NCBI RefSeq assembly: GCF_030272615.1
Contig: NC_081408.1
Span: 618,200,476-618,264,475, forward strand
From: Cryptomeria japonica
Lineage: Eukaryota; Streptophyta; Pinopsida; Cupressales; Cupressaceae
Direction of reading: 5' to 3'
Length of the DNA: 64,000 nucleotides
Below the pieces are notes generated by a model, which was not told the origin of the DNA, did no database searches, and worked only from the letters and a program-made list of their open reading frames with translations. A program made the position numbers and the translations under genes. Of the stretch, positions 11,549 through 22,878 are shown in pieces; position 1 is the first letter of the stretch; each line of letters starts with the position of its first letter.

Positions 11549-13872
11549 ATTTTGCTCTGGACCCTTTGGAAGGGTCATGAGCAAAATTTGAGTTTTATCT
11601 CAATTAGACCTCATTTTCAATATTTCGCAATATTGGACCTAACCTTCAAACCTCCTCCCCTCGTGATCCCACAACTAGCCCTTTGCCCAGCTCAAATAAG
11701 GTGAAAAATAGGCATTTCAAAGGATTTCGCTCTGGACCCTTTGGAAGGGTCAGGAGCAAAATTCATGATTGGGATGCAACTCCATCCCTTTCTTTCTCCA
11801 AATTTCATCTTAAGGAAAAAATATATTAGACTTCTCTCCACCAAGGCCTAGGAATCCATATCTTGGCCTTAAAAATGAGCAAATTAGGTGATTTTGAGAA
11901 TTTTTCTCTAGACCCTTTGGAAGGGTCGGGAGAGAAATTAATGATTGCTTTTTTTCCCTCACTTAGCTTAATTCCTCATCCCTTATGTCATTAAGAACAA
12001 GTCTTTGGGCTTCCAAATTGATTGGGAATGCACTAGCTTGTAGATTGGACCAAGGAATAGTGTTTGGTGAAGAAATTCATTCTGGACCCTTTAGAAGGGT
12101 CAGGAGTGATTTTCTTCCTTTAGGTTGAATTCTACCTTCTTATTACATTGTTTTTCCATTATGTTCACCTTTGGATTCCTCTCTCATGAAGACAACACTC
12201 GCGTCCTGAAAGGAGAAATTCACTCTAAACCATGGCCAAGGACAAGACCTATTTAGGATTTCACTCTGGACCCTTTGGAAGTGTCAGGAGTGATTTTCAT
12301 GTTCTAACTTAGAATCCTTACTTTTTGGACTCACAACACATTCAAATGCATGTCTAGGGGTATCTTCAAGTTCAAATCACCCCAATCAACATTTGGCTCA
12401 ATACAAAATTGGGAGAAAAGAGAAGGTTTTGAGGATTTCGCTCTAGACCCTTTGGAAGGGTTAGGAGTGAAATTCATATTCTAGGCTTGATCCTTCATTT
12501 CTTGAACTCCAATTTGCATTTCCAAGCAAATATACATCACTCCACTTCCATATATTCCATAGGAACCAAGGTTTTGACCTCATCTAAGGAGAAAATTGGT
12601 GCTTTGAAGAAATTCGCTCTGGACCCTTTGGAAGGGTTAGGAGCGAAATTCATATTTTAGACAAAATCTTCCATCTCCTTCACTTTCAATCACTTCCTAA
12701 GGAAAGGGTACATCATTCTACCCCCACTATGTCCAAGGAACAAGGATTTTGGTCTAAACAAGGAAGAAAATAGTGTCTAGGGAGAATTTCGCTCTGGACC
12801 CTTTGGAAGGGTCAGGAGCGAAATTCTTGTTTTAGGTTGATTTCATGCTTCTTCCATTCAATTCACCTTCAAACTTGATCAAACACATCTCTCCTCACCA
12901 CAATCAAGTGAATGTGCCATCCACTTAGCTCAAAACAAGATCTTTTCAATGTCTTAGGCAAAATAGAGGATCAAATTAAGGATTTTGCTCTAGACCCTTT
13001 GGAAGGGTCAGGAGCGAAATTCACGTTTTGAGTTTATTTTCACCACTCCATTGCCTTAATCCACCTTTGAAAGGAAATAACACATCAAAATCTTTCCAAC
13101 CATGCCTTAAAAGTAAAAAAACTTGGCCATAACAAGGAGGAACATAGAGGTTATGGGAATTTCGCTTTGGACCCTTTGGAAGGGTCAAGAGCGAAATTCA
13201 TCCGTAGGCTTAAATCTTGACTTCATCTCACACATTTCCTTCTCCAAACAAGTGCTTTGACTTCAATAATGCTTGGAAATGAGTTAGTTCCTCGTTTGGG
13301 TCAAGGTAGAATGTCTTATGGAGGAATTTGCTTTGGACCCTTTCGAAGGGTCATGAGCGAAATTCCTTTTCTAGGCTTAATTCACCTTGAAATTGACTTG
13401 ACTTTTCCATAGAATCAACCTTTTGATGCATTTCCTTCCATATCCTTGAAAATTTATCCAACCAACCCATGACTTAGGTGAAATCTTAGGTCCTTTGTGA
13501 AATTTTGCTTTGGACCCTTTGGAAGGGTCAGGGACGAAATTCATGATTAGCTCAAGTTTCTTGACCTTTTCCACTCATCATGCTTTAGAATTATCTTCTT
13601 GAACCCTCTCCTTGCCATTCAAGTCCATTATTTAATGTCCTTAATGAAGAAATGAGCAATAAGGATGATTTTGCTCTGGACCCTTTGGAAGGCTCAGGAG
13701 CGAAATTTGTAATCATTTCTAAATTTCTAACTTTTCATCACTTCTCCTTGTTGCAAACATCAATGCTCTTTTCATACCACCATAAGGAAAATGTTTCTTA
13801 TGCAAATTAGGACCAAGAAAGAAGATCCAAGGAAATTCTCTCTGGACCCTTTCGAAGGGTCAAGAGTGAAAT
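11549..13872. repeat. Hairpin array in giant LTR-1 (14 units, ~176 bp period)
   Basis: A ~39 bp imperfect palindrome with core GGACCCTTTGGAAGGGTC and outer arms ATTTCGCTC / GAGCGAAAT recurs at 11549, 11724, 11900, 12074, 12258, 12435, 12611, 12786, 12982, 13159, 13325, 13501, 13668 and 13833. Steps are 165-196 bp, mostly 174-177. The ~137 bp between palindromes differ from unit to unit, but each is shared with the matching spacer in LTR-2. Thus the palindrome is kept while spacers have diverged within the array. Confidence 0.92.
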
Positions 13873-13907
13873 TGGTGAATTTTCCCTAGACACTACTCAA
13901 ACATTCA

Positions 13908-16900
13908 AAGTATGAATATGTCACAACATCTAGCGCCACCTCGAATAAATGTTCCTGAACATTTCAGAGATAAAGACTCAATCGACACTTAGAACCTCCG
14001 AAAAATTCAACACAACTTATCAAGAGATTAGAAAATGTAGTCAAAGTGGATGGAGAATCCTTAACTAGATCAAGACACTTAGTCTTTGATTACCCATGTT
14101 GTGCAAGTGTATTCATTCCTCTCGACAAGACAACTATGACCTTCAGGTTCCCCTATGATTGGCTACATAATATGTCTAAACTTCATAAGCATCCTAGATA
14201 AAGCCTTGCTACCAGCTAGATGTCCATAGTCTCGATGAGGTTATCACCGCAATCTCACAAACATTGCTCCATTGCCAACCGGGCATCCATAGCCCCGATG
14301 GAGTTACTCACATGTTCCCATTAGCCAATTTTGATATTTCATTTCATTTCATTTCCTTTTTTTTTTTCTTTTTTTTCTCTTTCATTTCGTCAATTCCTTT
14401 GGCTCATAAGCAGTGAAGTTTACTAGGGTTTGAGAATTGCGGTGGTGCTAAAGCAAGATTTTAGATTTTTGACTAATCACAGCTTCACTTGAAAACCATA
14501 ATGACTCAGAGTCTATTAATGTGTAAAGATATAGTAATCAATAGATGTTGGCATCAAGACACAGAAAATGATTCCCTTCTAAGTCAAGTACAAGTCCTGA
14601 TCAGATGATAGAGCCAAATAGGAACAACCTCGGATTCAAAGAACTCCATGAATAGATATCTAAGAAATGAGTCTAACATAAGATCCAAGATGTTGCCAGT
14701 GGGTGAGAAACAACATAGATGCCTTTCTCACAAAATGGAGGCTCCCACTCAGGACACCTAAACTAAACCAACCGATAGCAAATCGACCGACAGACCGACC
14801 CAAAGAAAACTAACTAAAGAAAACCAAAAGTCAACAAACTAACTACCTGAGCCACTAAAGAATCATGAGTCAAATGACTCAAGGCAAATTAAGAACAAGG
14901 CTCAAAAGACCCCTAACTTAAAACACATGAAGGAAAAACCTAATCTAAAGCTATATAGAAGACTCCTAGACTTGACACGACTCAAATAAGTGAAGTATAT
15001 ACATGACTTTACATGATTTATCAGATTGTGCAACAGGAGCATGACAAAAGTGATGGTTCTCAGTCGAGCAAATTCATCTTTAAATATGGAAAAGAAAGCT
15101 CTCACCATGCATCTCCCAGACTCAAGCAAGTTTTCACTTAAAATGATCAACTGAGATAATTTGTTAGGACCATGATCAATCCAAATGCAAGTTGTTTTCC
15201 CAAAACCCCCATAATCAAAATCATAATAACTTTCAAAACTAGGATTAAGGAAGGAAGCAACTTGGTGTATTTTGAGCTCAGATGGAAGTGTATTGTTGAA
15301 ATCAAGGTTACCAGCTACTTCAAGAGGTCACCATTGATGATGTACCATTCCACAGGGATTCATGACATGTTGATCTTGATTTGGATGTTCGACTTGAAAC
15401 AAGCCTAGCACCCCTTCGAATAGCTCAAATTTTTTTAGTTTCATAGTGACATCTTGCATGAACCATGCACCCTCATGAAATTTTATAAGCGTATCCTCGA
15501 AAATTAATGATTCCTTGATAGATTGAGCTTCAAATATTTCCTCTAATTGATCAAATACAATTTCTGGTAGCATCTCATTCTCAAGCATTATCTTTGGAGG
15601 TCTGAGTTGATGAAGGACCATATCACTCACAGTAACTTTCTTATCTTGAAACTTTTTTTACCGTGATTCCATTTTTACTTCTTCCATGAGATCTTTCAGT
15701 GCTCCCCCAAATATCATGATGATAATGGTGTCTCTGTGCACCCCTCAAATTTTTCTTCATATCTGAGCTCACTTATGATGGTTTGTATTTCCTCATTCAA
15801 CATCTCAACTTGATTGTCCTCTTTGAGAATGCTATTTAAAACCTCTTGTAATTCAATCTCAAGGATCTCCTTTTGTATCATAAATGAAAATCCCTTGAGG
15901 AATGATTCATCTTCTTGAAGGTTTGTTGAATTTTTTTCTTATTTTGGTACAAGGTGTATAGATCTATCATTGACTACTTCACATTGATCATTAAGGGGGC
16001 TTACATCCTCAACTTGCAACTGGCTCTTCTCACAATTAGGTGCCGAAGCAATGTCTTGTTCATAGGTTCTCCTGAATTCAGCTACGAGATGTGCACTCCA
16101 CGATCTGTTCATGATGCATTCTTCTTCAAATAAGACATGCATTCCAAACTAATATCTGACTTGGTTGATGGCCATTTCACACAATGAGCAAGTAAAATCG
16201 GAGTGAGGTGTGTTATGAATTTTACACCACAATGGTAGTAATATAGCTTCTAAATGCATTTCACCATTCAAAATAAGTTGACTCTCAATCATCCATAAGA
16301 AGCTTGAAAGAGGATCCTTTTTCTCTGGGACACTGAAACTTCTTTCTTCTGCTTCTGGCCTAGGGATATCCTGATAGAATATTTTTCCCTACATTGTCAA
16401 TTCCATCCTTGATAAGTATTTCAAGCAATGCATTTCATCATGTTCATCTATCTCATGGATTCGACATTGCCCTAACCTTGCAAACTTGGACAATCTGTGT
16501 GGATAAAGTTGTGTGTTCAATCTCCACCAAAGTTGAGGAAAATCAACTTGTTGATCCTTGTGAAATTGTTGTCACTCCATCAAGAAATATTTCTTTTTTG
16601 ATTTTTTTTTTTGATTTTCTATTTTTTCACTTTTTTTGGATTTTTTGGTTTTTACTTTTTTTGGATTTTCTGGAATAAGAGAGATCTTGAATATCTCATA
16701 TTCAACTTGAACGCTCAACTAGTTCCAGCTTGCTTCCTTGTTTTTGCAAGTCCAACTGATGACCCAATGATCACCTCCTTTCTTTGTACCAGCTCTAGTG
16801 AGCATTGAGAAAAGGCTCTCCAATGATCTTCCTTGGATTCAAGAGTTCACATTCGCCTTCATGCCATCCTTTCTACTTCAATTCTATTGAGCATGAAAGA

Positions 16901-17008
16901 GAGGGTAAAAGTTTTGGATAATTCCTCTAAATATGACTTGATAAAATCTGAATTTCAATTACTCAAGTGTTCATCATGATCATCCCCTCCCTCTAGCGCC
17001 AATTCTAT
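13908..17008 (-). other. Interior of the giant element, no recognised pol
   Basis: No RT, integrase, protease or RNase H motif found on either strand. The longest frames are on the minus strand: 15630-15328 (100 codons; acidic and hydrophobic mix with EIVFDQLEEIFEAQ and similar) and 16142-15939 (67 codons). They could be the rest of a gag-like or unknown frame, but no zinc knuckle is seen. Plus-strand pyrimidine runs lie at 14356-14390 and 16590-16670; on the minus strand these are purine-rich. The motif TCTAGCGCCA occurs near both ends (13929-13938 and 16992-17001). Confidence 0.6.
16984..17002 (-). promoter_or_regulatory. Primer binding site of the giant element
   Basis: Minus strand reads TTGGCGCTAGAGGGAGGGG, beginning TGG as expected for complementarity to a tRNA 3' CCA end. 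It is 6 bases inside the LTR-2 boundary (17009). Which tRNA it matches was not determined. Confidence 0.6.
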
Positions 17009-17865
17009 TGATGTGTTTTTCATGCACATGCAAACACAGAATAAAATAGAAAAGTATCTTATCCTCTCTTGAACAAAGATTCCCCGAATGCTGAATATTT
17101 CGCCTAAGGATCAATCAAGGAAACTCCAAGGTTCTTATATGTAGGTTCTCTACTTGTGGATAAGCTCAATTTGGTCTAATGTGATTATGCTGGATTCACA
17201 AGGGGACTTACATCTGAACTCCTGAGGATCTGATTTGCTGGAACTCAAATCCTATCTACTGGCTAGAAGATAAAGAAATATCAAAAGATGAAAGGCTCAA
17301 AAATTCTACTCTAAGACCTAGAATGCGAGAATATGGATGAACGACTATGTGGAGTCCTACTGGGATGAGTCTTACCATCAGGCTGAACAATTCAACACCA
17401 ACTCAGTGGGATCTTCTAAGGGATGATTCAAATATGTTCAAATCGTACACCTTCTAACATTGATCACCATTCAAGATAATGCATGAACAACTGACATGTA
17501 ATGACTTGAGATTAAGCTCATTTTATGCCAGTTGACCATGCAAGGCACACTTACAATCAATAAGAGGCTAGTGGTTTGTACTAGGTGGATTCCACGTGAG
17601 TACATTCAATAAATTCCTTCATTCAATCTAATTATCTATCATCTAAAATAAAGATTCAACAAGAGACCATGCATATTGCAAAGAAATGACACATTACACC
17701 ATAACTTCAATGAAAATGGAGTTCATTTACAATCGAAGGAACAATTTCTTGCCTTCTCTTCCTAATCTTCTCCAACTCATATTCTATTCACTATTCTATC
17801 TACTAACTCTTAGTTATTCTAATGTCTATTAACCAACTATTAACCTTGACAAATGGAGAGCCAGA

Positions 17866-17875
17866 GCTTTATATA
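17866..17875 (-). promoter_or_regulatory. TATA box of giant LTR-2
   Basis: Minus-strand TATATAAAGC. This is the 5' LTR, so it would be the promoter of the element RNA. Confidence 0.65.
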
Positions 17876-17940
17876 GGGAGATCTTTACAATTCAATAGCT
17901 CTGATTGATTTACAATCAATGGCTAGGATTATAAGATGGA

Positions 17941-17970
17941 AAACCCTAATTAGGGTTTGTTATAACAAAC
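17941..17970. promoter_or_regulatory. Overlapping perfect palindromes with telobox, upstream of TATA
   Basis: AAACCCTAATTAGGGTTT (17941-17958) and GTTTGTTATAACAAAC (17955-17970) are both perfect palindromes and overlap by 4 bases. They lie about 65 bp upstream of the minus-strand TATA box. AAACCCTAA is the plant telobox motif bound by Myb-type telomere-repeat factors in other promoters; binding here is inference. LTR-1 has one change (AAACCATAATTAGGGTTT, near 10788). Confidence 0.6.
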
Positions 17971-18701
17971 TCCTTAGCCAATGACAAAATTACATTCAAT
18001 GAGTGTGGACCAATAGGAAGCAGGGGTAGGTACACCAAAGTTTGTGCCATCACTGTTGAGTTAGGTACACTAAATTTGGACATGCTGAGGTGGACCTATC
18101 TAACTAGAGGAATGGTGACTGGCACACCACCTTGTTTGGTACTTGCTTGTATCTCTTGATATTTGATGAGAAGCTTATCTTTGATTAACTCTTCTGAAAC
18201 TATCTTCTTCTTCAATGTACCCTTGCACTGATTTTGTATGATCCTCCTTCGTCCTTGATGCGATGAATGATGTACCCCTTTGACTCCCATGTGCTTGATG
18301 AAGCCCTCTCTTGGTCAAGCCATTCCTTTTTCTCTGGTAGCATTACTTCACCTTGAAGTGCTTGTAAGGTCATTCTTCTCTGTCATCATGTGGTTCCATT
18401 GTGTGGTGGAATGGAGTCTTTGAGGATAGCTTAGAAATCCTTGAACACTCAAATCTCTCAATGCTTTTCTCGAACACTTGAAATCCTTCTCCATGAATTT
18501 GGAGTATCCTTGATGATGAAGGGACTAGAATAGGTCATCCTTGTCATGGCTTGATCCTCCTCCATCTGCAAAAAAAACCAAAAGATGATTATTTACACAT
18601 GATAAATTTATCCAACATAGCATTTCTTACATCAAATGAATAACAAGAAGTCATTAAAATGGAATTCGTTTAGGATCCTCTCTAGGGACAAACCCTATGA
18701 G

Positions 18702-21005
18702 AATTTCGCTCTGGACCCTTTGGAAGGGTCAAGAGAAAAAATTGAGTTTTAGCTCAATTAGACCTCATTTTCAATATTTCAAAATCTTGGACCTAACCTT
18801 CAAACCTTGTCCCCTCATGATCACACGACTAGCCCTTTGCCTAGCTCAAACAAGGTGAAAAATAGGGATTTCAAAGGATTTCGCTCTGGACCCTTTGGAA
18901 GGGTTAGGAGTGAAATTCATGATTGGGACACAACTCCATCCCTTTCTTTCTCCAAATTTCATCTTAAGGAAAAAATATATTAGTCTTCTCTCCACCAAGG
19001 CCTAGGAATCCAAATCTTGGCCTTAAACATGAGCAAATTAGGTGATTTTGAGAATTTCACTCTAGACCCTTTGGAAGGGTCAAGAGAGAAATTAATGATT
19101 TGCTTGTTTTCCCTCACTTAGCCTGATTCTTCATCCCTTAAGTCATTAAGAACAAGTCCTTGGGCTTCAAAATTGATTGGAAATGCACTAGCTTGTAGAT
19201 TGGAGAAAGGAATAGTGTCTGGTGAAGAAATTTGCTCTAGACTCTTTGGAAGGGTCAGGAGCAATTTTCTTCCTTTAGGTTGAATTATACCTTCTTCTTA
19301 CCTTGCTTTGCCATTATTTTCACCTTTGGATTCCTCTCTCATGAACACAACACTCGCTTGATTATCAGAAAGGCCTGAAAGGAGAAATTCGCTCTAGACC
19401 ATGGCCAAGGACATGACCTATTTAGGATTTTGCTCTGGACCCTTTGGAAGGGTCAGGAGTGATTTTCATGTTCTAACTCAAAATCCTTACTATTTGGACT
19501 CACAACCCATTCAAATGAATTCCTAGGGTTATCTTCAATTTGAATTCACCCCATCAACATTTGGCTCAATACAAAATTGGGAGAAAAGAGAAGGTTTTGA
19601 GGATTTTGCTCTGGACCCTTTGGAAGGGTCAGGAGAAAAATTCATATTCTAGGCTTGATCCTTCATTTATTGAGCTCCAATCTACATTCCCAAGAAAATA
19701 TACATCACTCCACTTCCATATATGCCATAGAACCAAGGTTTTGACCTCATCTAAGGAGAAAATAGGTGCTTTGAAGAATTTCACTCTGGACCCTTTGGAA
19801 GGGTTAGGAGCGAAATTCATATTTTGGACAAAATATTTTATCTCCTTCACTGTCAATCAATTCCTAAGGAAAGAGTACATCATTCTACCCCCGCTATGTC
19901 CAAGGAACAAGGATTTTGGTCTAAACAAGGAAGAAAATAGTGCCTAGGGAGAATTTCACTTTGGACCCTTTGGAAGGGTTAGGAGCGAAATTCTTGTTTT
20001 AGGTTTATTTCGGTGTCTTCCATTCAATTCACCTTCAAACTTGATCAAACTCATCTCTCCTCACCACAATCAAGTTAATGTGCCATCCACTTAGCTCAAA
20101 ACAAGGTCTTTTCAATGTCTTAGGCAAAATAGAGGACCAAATTGAGGATTTCGCTCTAGACCCTTTGGAAGGGTCAGGAGTGAAATTCATGTTTTGAGTT
20201 GATTTTAATCACTCCATTTCCTTAATCCACTTGTCAAAGGAAAGAACACATCAAAATATTTCCAACCATGCCTTAGAAGTCAAAAAACCTAGCCATAACA
20301 AGGAGGAACATAGAGGTTATGGGAATTTCGCTCTTGACCCTTTGGAAGGGTCGGGAGCGAAATTCACCCTTAGGCTTAAATAATGAATTCATCTCACACA
20401 TTTCCTAGGAATGAGTTAGTTCCTAGTTTGGGTCAAGGTAGAATGTTTTATGGAGAAATTCGCTCTGGACCCTTTGGAAGGGTCAGGAGCAAAATTTCTA
20501 TTCTAGGCTTAATTAACCTTTAAATTGACTTGACTTCGCCTTTGAATCAACATTTTGATGCATTTCCTGCCATATCCTTACAAATCAATCCAACCAACCG
20601 ATGACTTAGGTGAAATCTTAGGTCCTTTGTGAAATTTCACTTTGGACCCTTTGGAAGGGTCAAGAGTGAAATTCATGATTAGCTCAAGTTTCTTGACCTT
20701 TTCCACTTATCATGCTTTAGACTTATCTTCTTGAATCCTCTCCATTCCATTCAATTCCACTATTTGATGTCCTTAATGAAGAAATAAGCAATAAGGAGGA
20801 TTTCACTCTAGACCCTTTGGAAGGGTCAGGAGCGAAATTTGCAATCATGTCCAAATTCCTCACCTTTCATCACTTCTCCTTGTTGCAAACATCAATTCTC
20901 TTTTCATACCACCAGAAGGACAAGGTTTCTTATGCAAATTAGGACTAGGAAAGAAGGTGTAAGGAAATTCGCTCTGGACCCTTTGGAAGGGTCAGGAGTG
21001 AAATT
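18702..21005. repeat. Hairpin array in giant LTR-2 (14 units)
   Basis: Palindromes with core GGACCCTTTGGAAGGGTC start at 18702, 18878, 19053, 19228, 19427, 19602, 19778, 19952, 20148, 20324, 20457, 20633, 20799 and 20965. An extra half unit (left arm only, GCTCTAGACC) sits near 19387. Steps are mostly 174-176, with 199, 196 and 133 as exceptions. Compensating and single-side changes in the arms (TTCGCTC/TTCACTC, GAGCGAAA/GAGTGAAA) are common. Confidence 0.92.
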
Positions 21006-21039
21006 GGTGAATTTTCCCTAGACACTACTCAAACATTCA

Positions 21040-21429
21040 AAGTTCTCCCTCAATCACATTGCTCCCACCTTGACAACTCTCAAAATGCAAAGGTTAATAA
21101 ACAATACTAGGCAAACAATCAAACTAAACTACCCTAGAAAGCAAAAAGTAGGGGTCCCCATTTGCAATGGGACGATGTGTTAATACTTCACAACAGTTAC
21201 ACAAAACCATTAACTAGTTTTGAGAAATAACATCCCTTTCTATCTAACTTAGATGCATTACTTGGTGATAAACAACTAAAAAGAGATGAAGAATGAGGAG
21301 GTTCTTCACACAAGGCTACAATAGTGCTTCAATAATGCAAATAACATGGATTACCTCTCCATCTTACTCATACACACTTCTTTTTCAAAGGGCATAGGCT
21401 AGCTGGGAATGATGTTCTTCTATTGAGAC
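21040..21429. other. Spacer between giant LTR-2 and the gag relic
   Basis: About 390 bp with no frame, repeat or motif I can name. It may be the 3' flank of the gag relic. Confidence 0.5.
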
Positions 21430-22878
21430 TTAATTCTGGGGGTTAAGCTTGTCTTGTGTTGTCTTCTTGGCCTCCAATCTAGAAAGATGTCTTATAGGAT
21501 AGCCCCTTCTGTGAATGAAATTTGAGCTCTCCTTGTTGGTTTCTTCTTTATCAACTATGTCTTGAATCATCACCTTTTCTTGCTTACCATTTTGTCCCAT
21601 TTGAAACACATTTGTGTTCATATCAACCTTTTGAACCTTCTCAATAACGTTGTCCTCTATTTGACACTCATGGATCAACACCCTATCGATCTCGTTTACA
21701 TTATCTTGCTGATCATAACTCGCCACATTTGTTAGTGTATATATGTTCTCTTCATCATTAGCAATAAACAAAGGAAGCTCAACAAAAAAAATCAACTTTA
21801 ATCTAAGAATCAACAACTATTACATTTTCAACAACTTGTTGCCCCTGATTTAATTCTTCAACAAATGACTGCTTGACATCTAAATTTACAACAAAAAGCT
21901 CAAGGTCATGCCAAAATGAGTCCTCTTTTTCTTGATCTTCATTTTGTTGCTCCTATTGATTCACTAGCATTAAACATAGTACAACTTCCTCTTCTTCAAT
22001 GAAAATGGAAGTTCTTTAAACAAATCAGAAAAAACCTCATCCTGATGATCATTTTCTTGCTCTATACTTTGTTGTTCGGACTTGTTATGCTCAATACAAT
22101 ATCTTTCAAGGGATAAAATAGGACTCACTAGATCAACTTGAGTAGTTTGTTGGGCTATTGGAAGGAAGATAGGTTCTTTAAGAGACTGCTCTTGAGGAAT
22201 TCCAGGTTGATTATGTTCATGTATGGGCTCATTTTGTATGAAGCACATGGTGTTAAACATAGGGATCTTTTTTGCATTGAAAGAGAAGGAGAAAATTGTA
22301 TAGGTACCTTTTGTAATATATCAAGAAAAGTTTTTATTACCTCTTCTTTTGCAGTTGTTAGCTTGCATTCATATTCCTCTTTTTTGTGTAGCTAACTTCT
22401 TTGCAATATTTTCCTCATACCACCGATGTTGTGCAACCAAGTACCGCTTATGAGATTGCTCTTGATGAGCCAACTCTTCTTGCTCATGAAAATATGCTTG
22501 ATGAGCCCATTCATCATGTTGTTCACTAAGATAATCTTGGAAAGATAATTCATTATGTTTATGTTGGATCTTGATCTCCTCCATCTATTCGGTGATGCCT
22601 TGCAATATACTTTTTATTTCATTAACTCCAAAATCTTCATTTTGGAGTTGGTTAGGGGCTTCTTGAGACTAGTTATAGGCTTGCTTAAGCTACCAAGAAG
22701 ATTGAGGAGGACTGGGTGGGTGGTAAGCAAGATAAACTTGTTGTTTTGCTACTGCAACAGAGTTATTTGGGCTAAAACCAACATTATGGATACTAGGATA
22801 TGACTGATAAGGAGGTGAAGAAGCTGCATTTTCATGGTATAGAGGGTAATGTATATGGTGAAAATGGAAACAACAATG
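21430..22878 (-). pseudogene. Gypsy-like gag relic, Gln/Pro-rich
   Basis: One minus-strand frame runs from about 22878 to the stop at 21430. It is interrupted by stops near 22676, 22658, 22585, 22369 and 21970 and by a poor stretch at 21820-21965. The start is Pro/Ser/Gln-rich (SSPPYQSYPSIHNVG), then Gln/Glu/His-rich (QHDEWAHQAYFHEQEELAHQ) and acidic, ending RRGYPIRHLSRLEAKKTTQ. Such composition is typical of plant gypsy gag tails, but no CCHC knuckle is visible, so the family is uncertain. It lies between an LTR (right) and the giant element (left), and no pol follows. Three of the stops are TAG. Confidence 0.5.

Larger units (their letters stand above)
9854..13907 (-). repeat. 3' LTR of the giant element (LTR-1)
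   Basis: Begins TGACGTGTTTTCCATGCACA on the plus strand and ends ACATTCA, after which similarity to LTR-2 stops within a few bases. Reading on the minus strand: U3 with the 14-hairpin array (11549-13872), a TATA box at 10711-10720, then R and U5 to 9854. Start TGAATG and end CATCA, read on the minus strand, keep the TG...CA rule. ORFs at 10053-10235, 10906-11163 and 11215-11469 fall in the repeat and have no recognised domain. Confidence 0.8.
9854..21039 (-). mobile_element. Giant LTR retrotransposon without pol (LARD-like)
   Basis: Two long direct repeats (9854-13907 and 17009-21039) flank a 3.1 kb interior. Orientation is minus: a primer-site candidate, read on the minus strand as TTGGCGCTAGAGGGAGGGG (16984-17002), sits 6 bases inside the right repeat, and both repeats have a minus-strand TATATAAAGC box. 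LTRs of about 4 kb round a ~3 kb interior with no pol match the architecture of large retrotransposon derivatives, which move with enzymes from other elements. By eye the LTRs are about nine-tenths identical, so the insertion is old. I see no target duplication (left ACTAT, right AAGTT), so the outer ends may have recombined. Confidence 0.75.
17009..21039 (-). repeat. 5' LTR of the giant element (LTR-2)
   Basis: Begins TGATGTGTTTTTCATGCACA and ends ACATTCA on the plus strand. Same layout as LTR-1: hairpin array in U3 (18702-21005), palindromes and telobox at 17941-17970, TATA at 17866-17875, U5 to 17009. It differs from LTR-1 by many scattered substitutions, a shorter unit step (20324 to 20457) and a TTGATTATCAGAAAGGCC-type insertion near 19357. 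Long frames such as 19540-19947 and 18096-18290 cross hairpin units and are not genes. Confidence 0.8.

Noticed and set aside
11549-13872. CRISPR-like look: palindromic repeats with unique spacers
   Set aside because: Repeat period is ~176 bp with ~137 bp spacers, inside a eukaryotic LTR present in three places; spacers are shared between copies. Not a CRISPR array.
19540-19947. 135-codon plus-strand ORF (and its minus-strand mirror 19629-19856)
   Set aside because: Runs through hairpin units and translates the repeat (ALDPLEG-type phrases); no conserved protein.
21040-21044. Target duplication of the giant LTR element
   Set aside because: Bases after LTR-2 (AAGTT) do not match those before LTR-1 (ACTAT) under any TG...CA boundary I tried.
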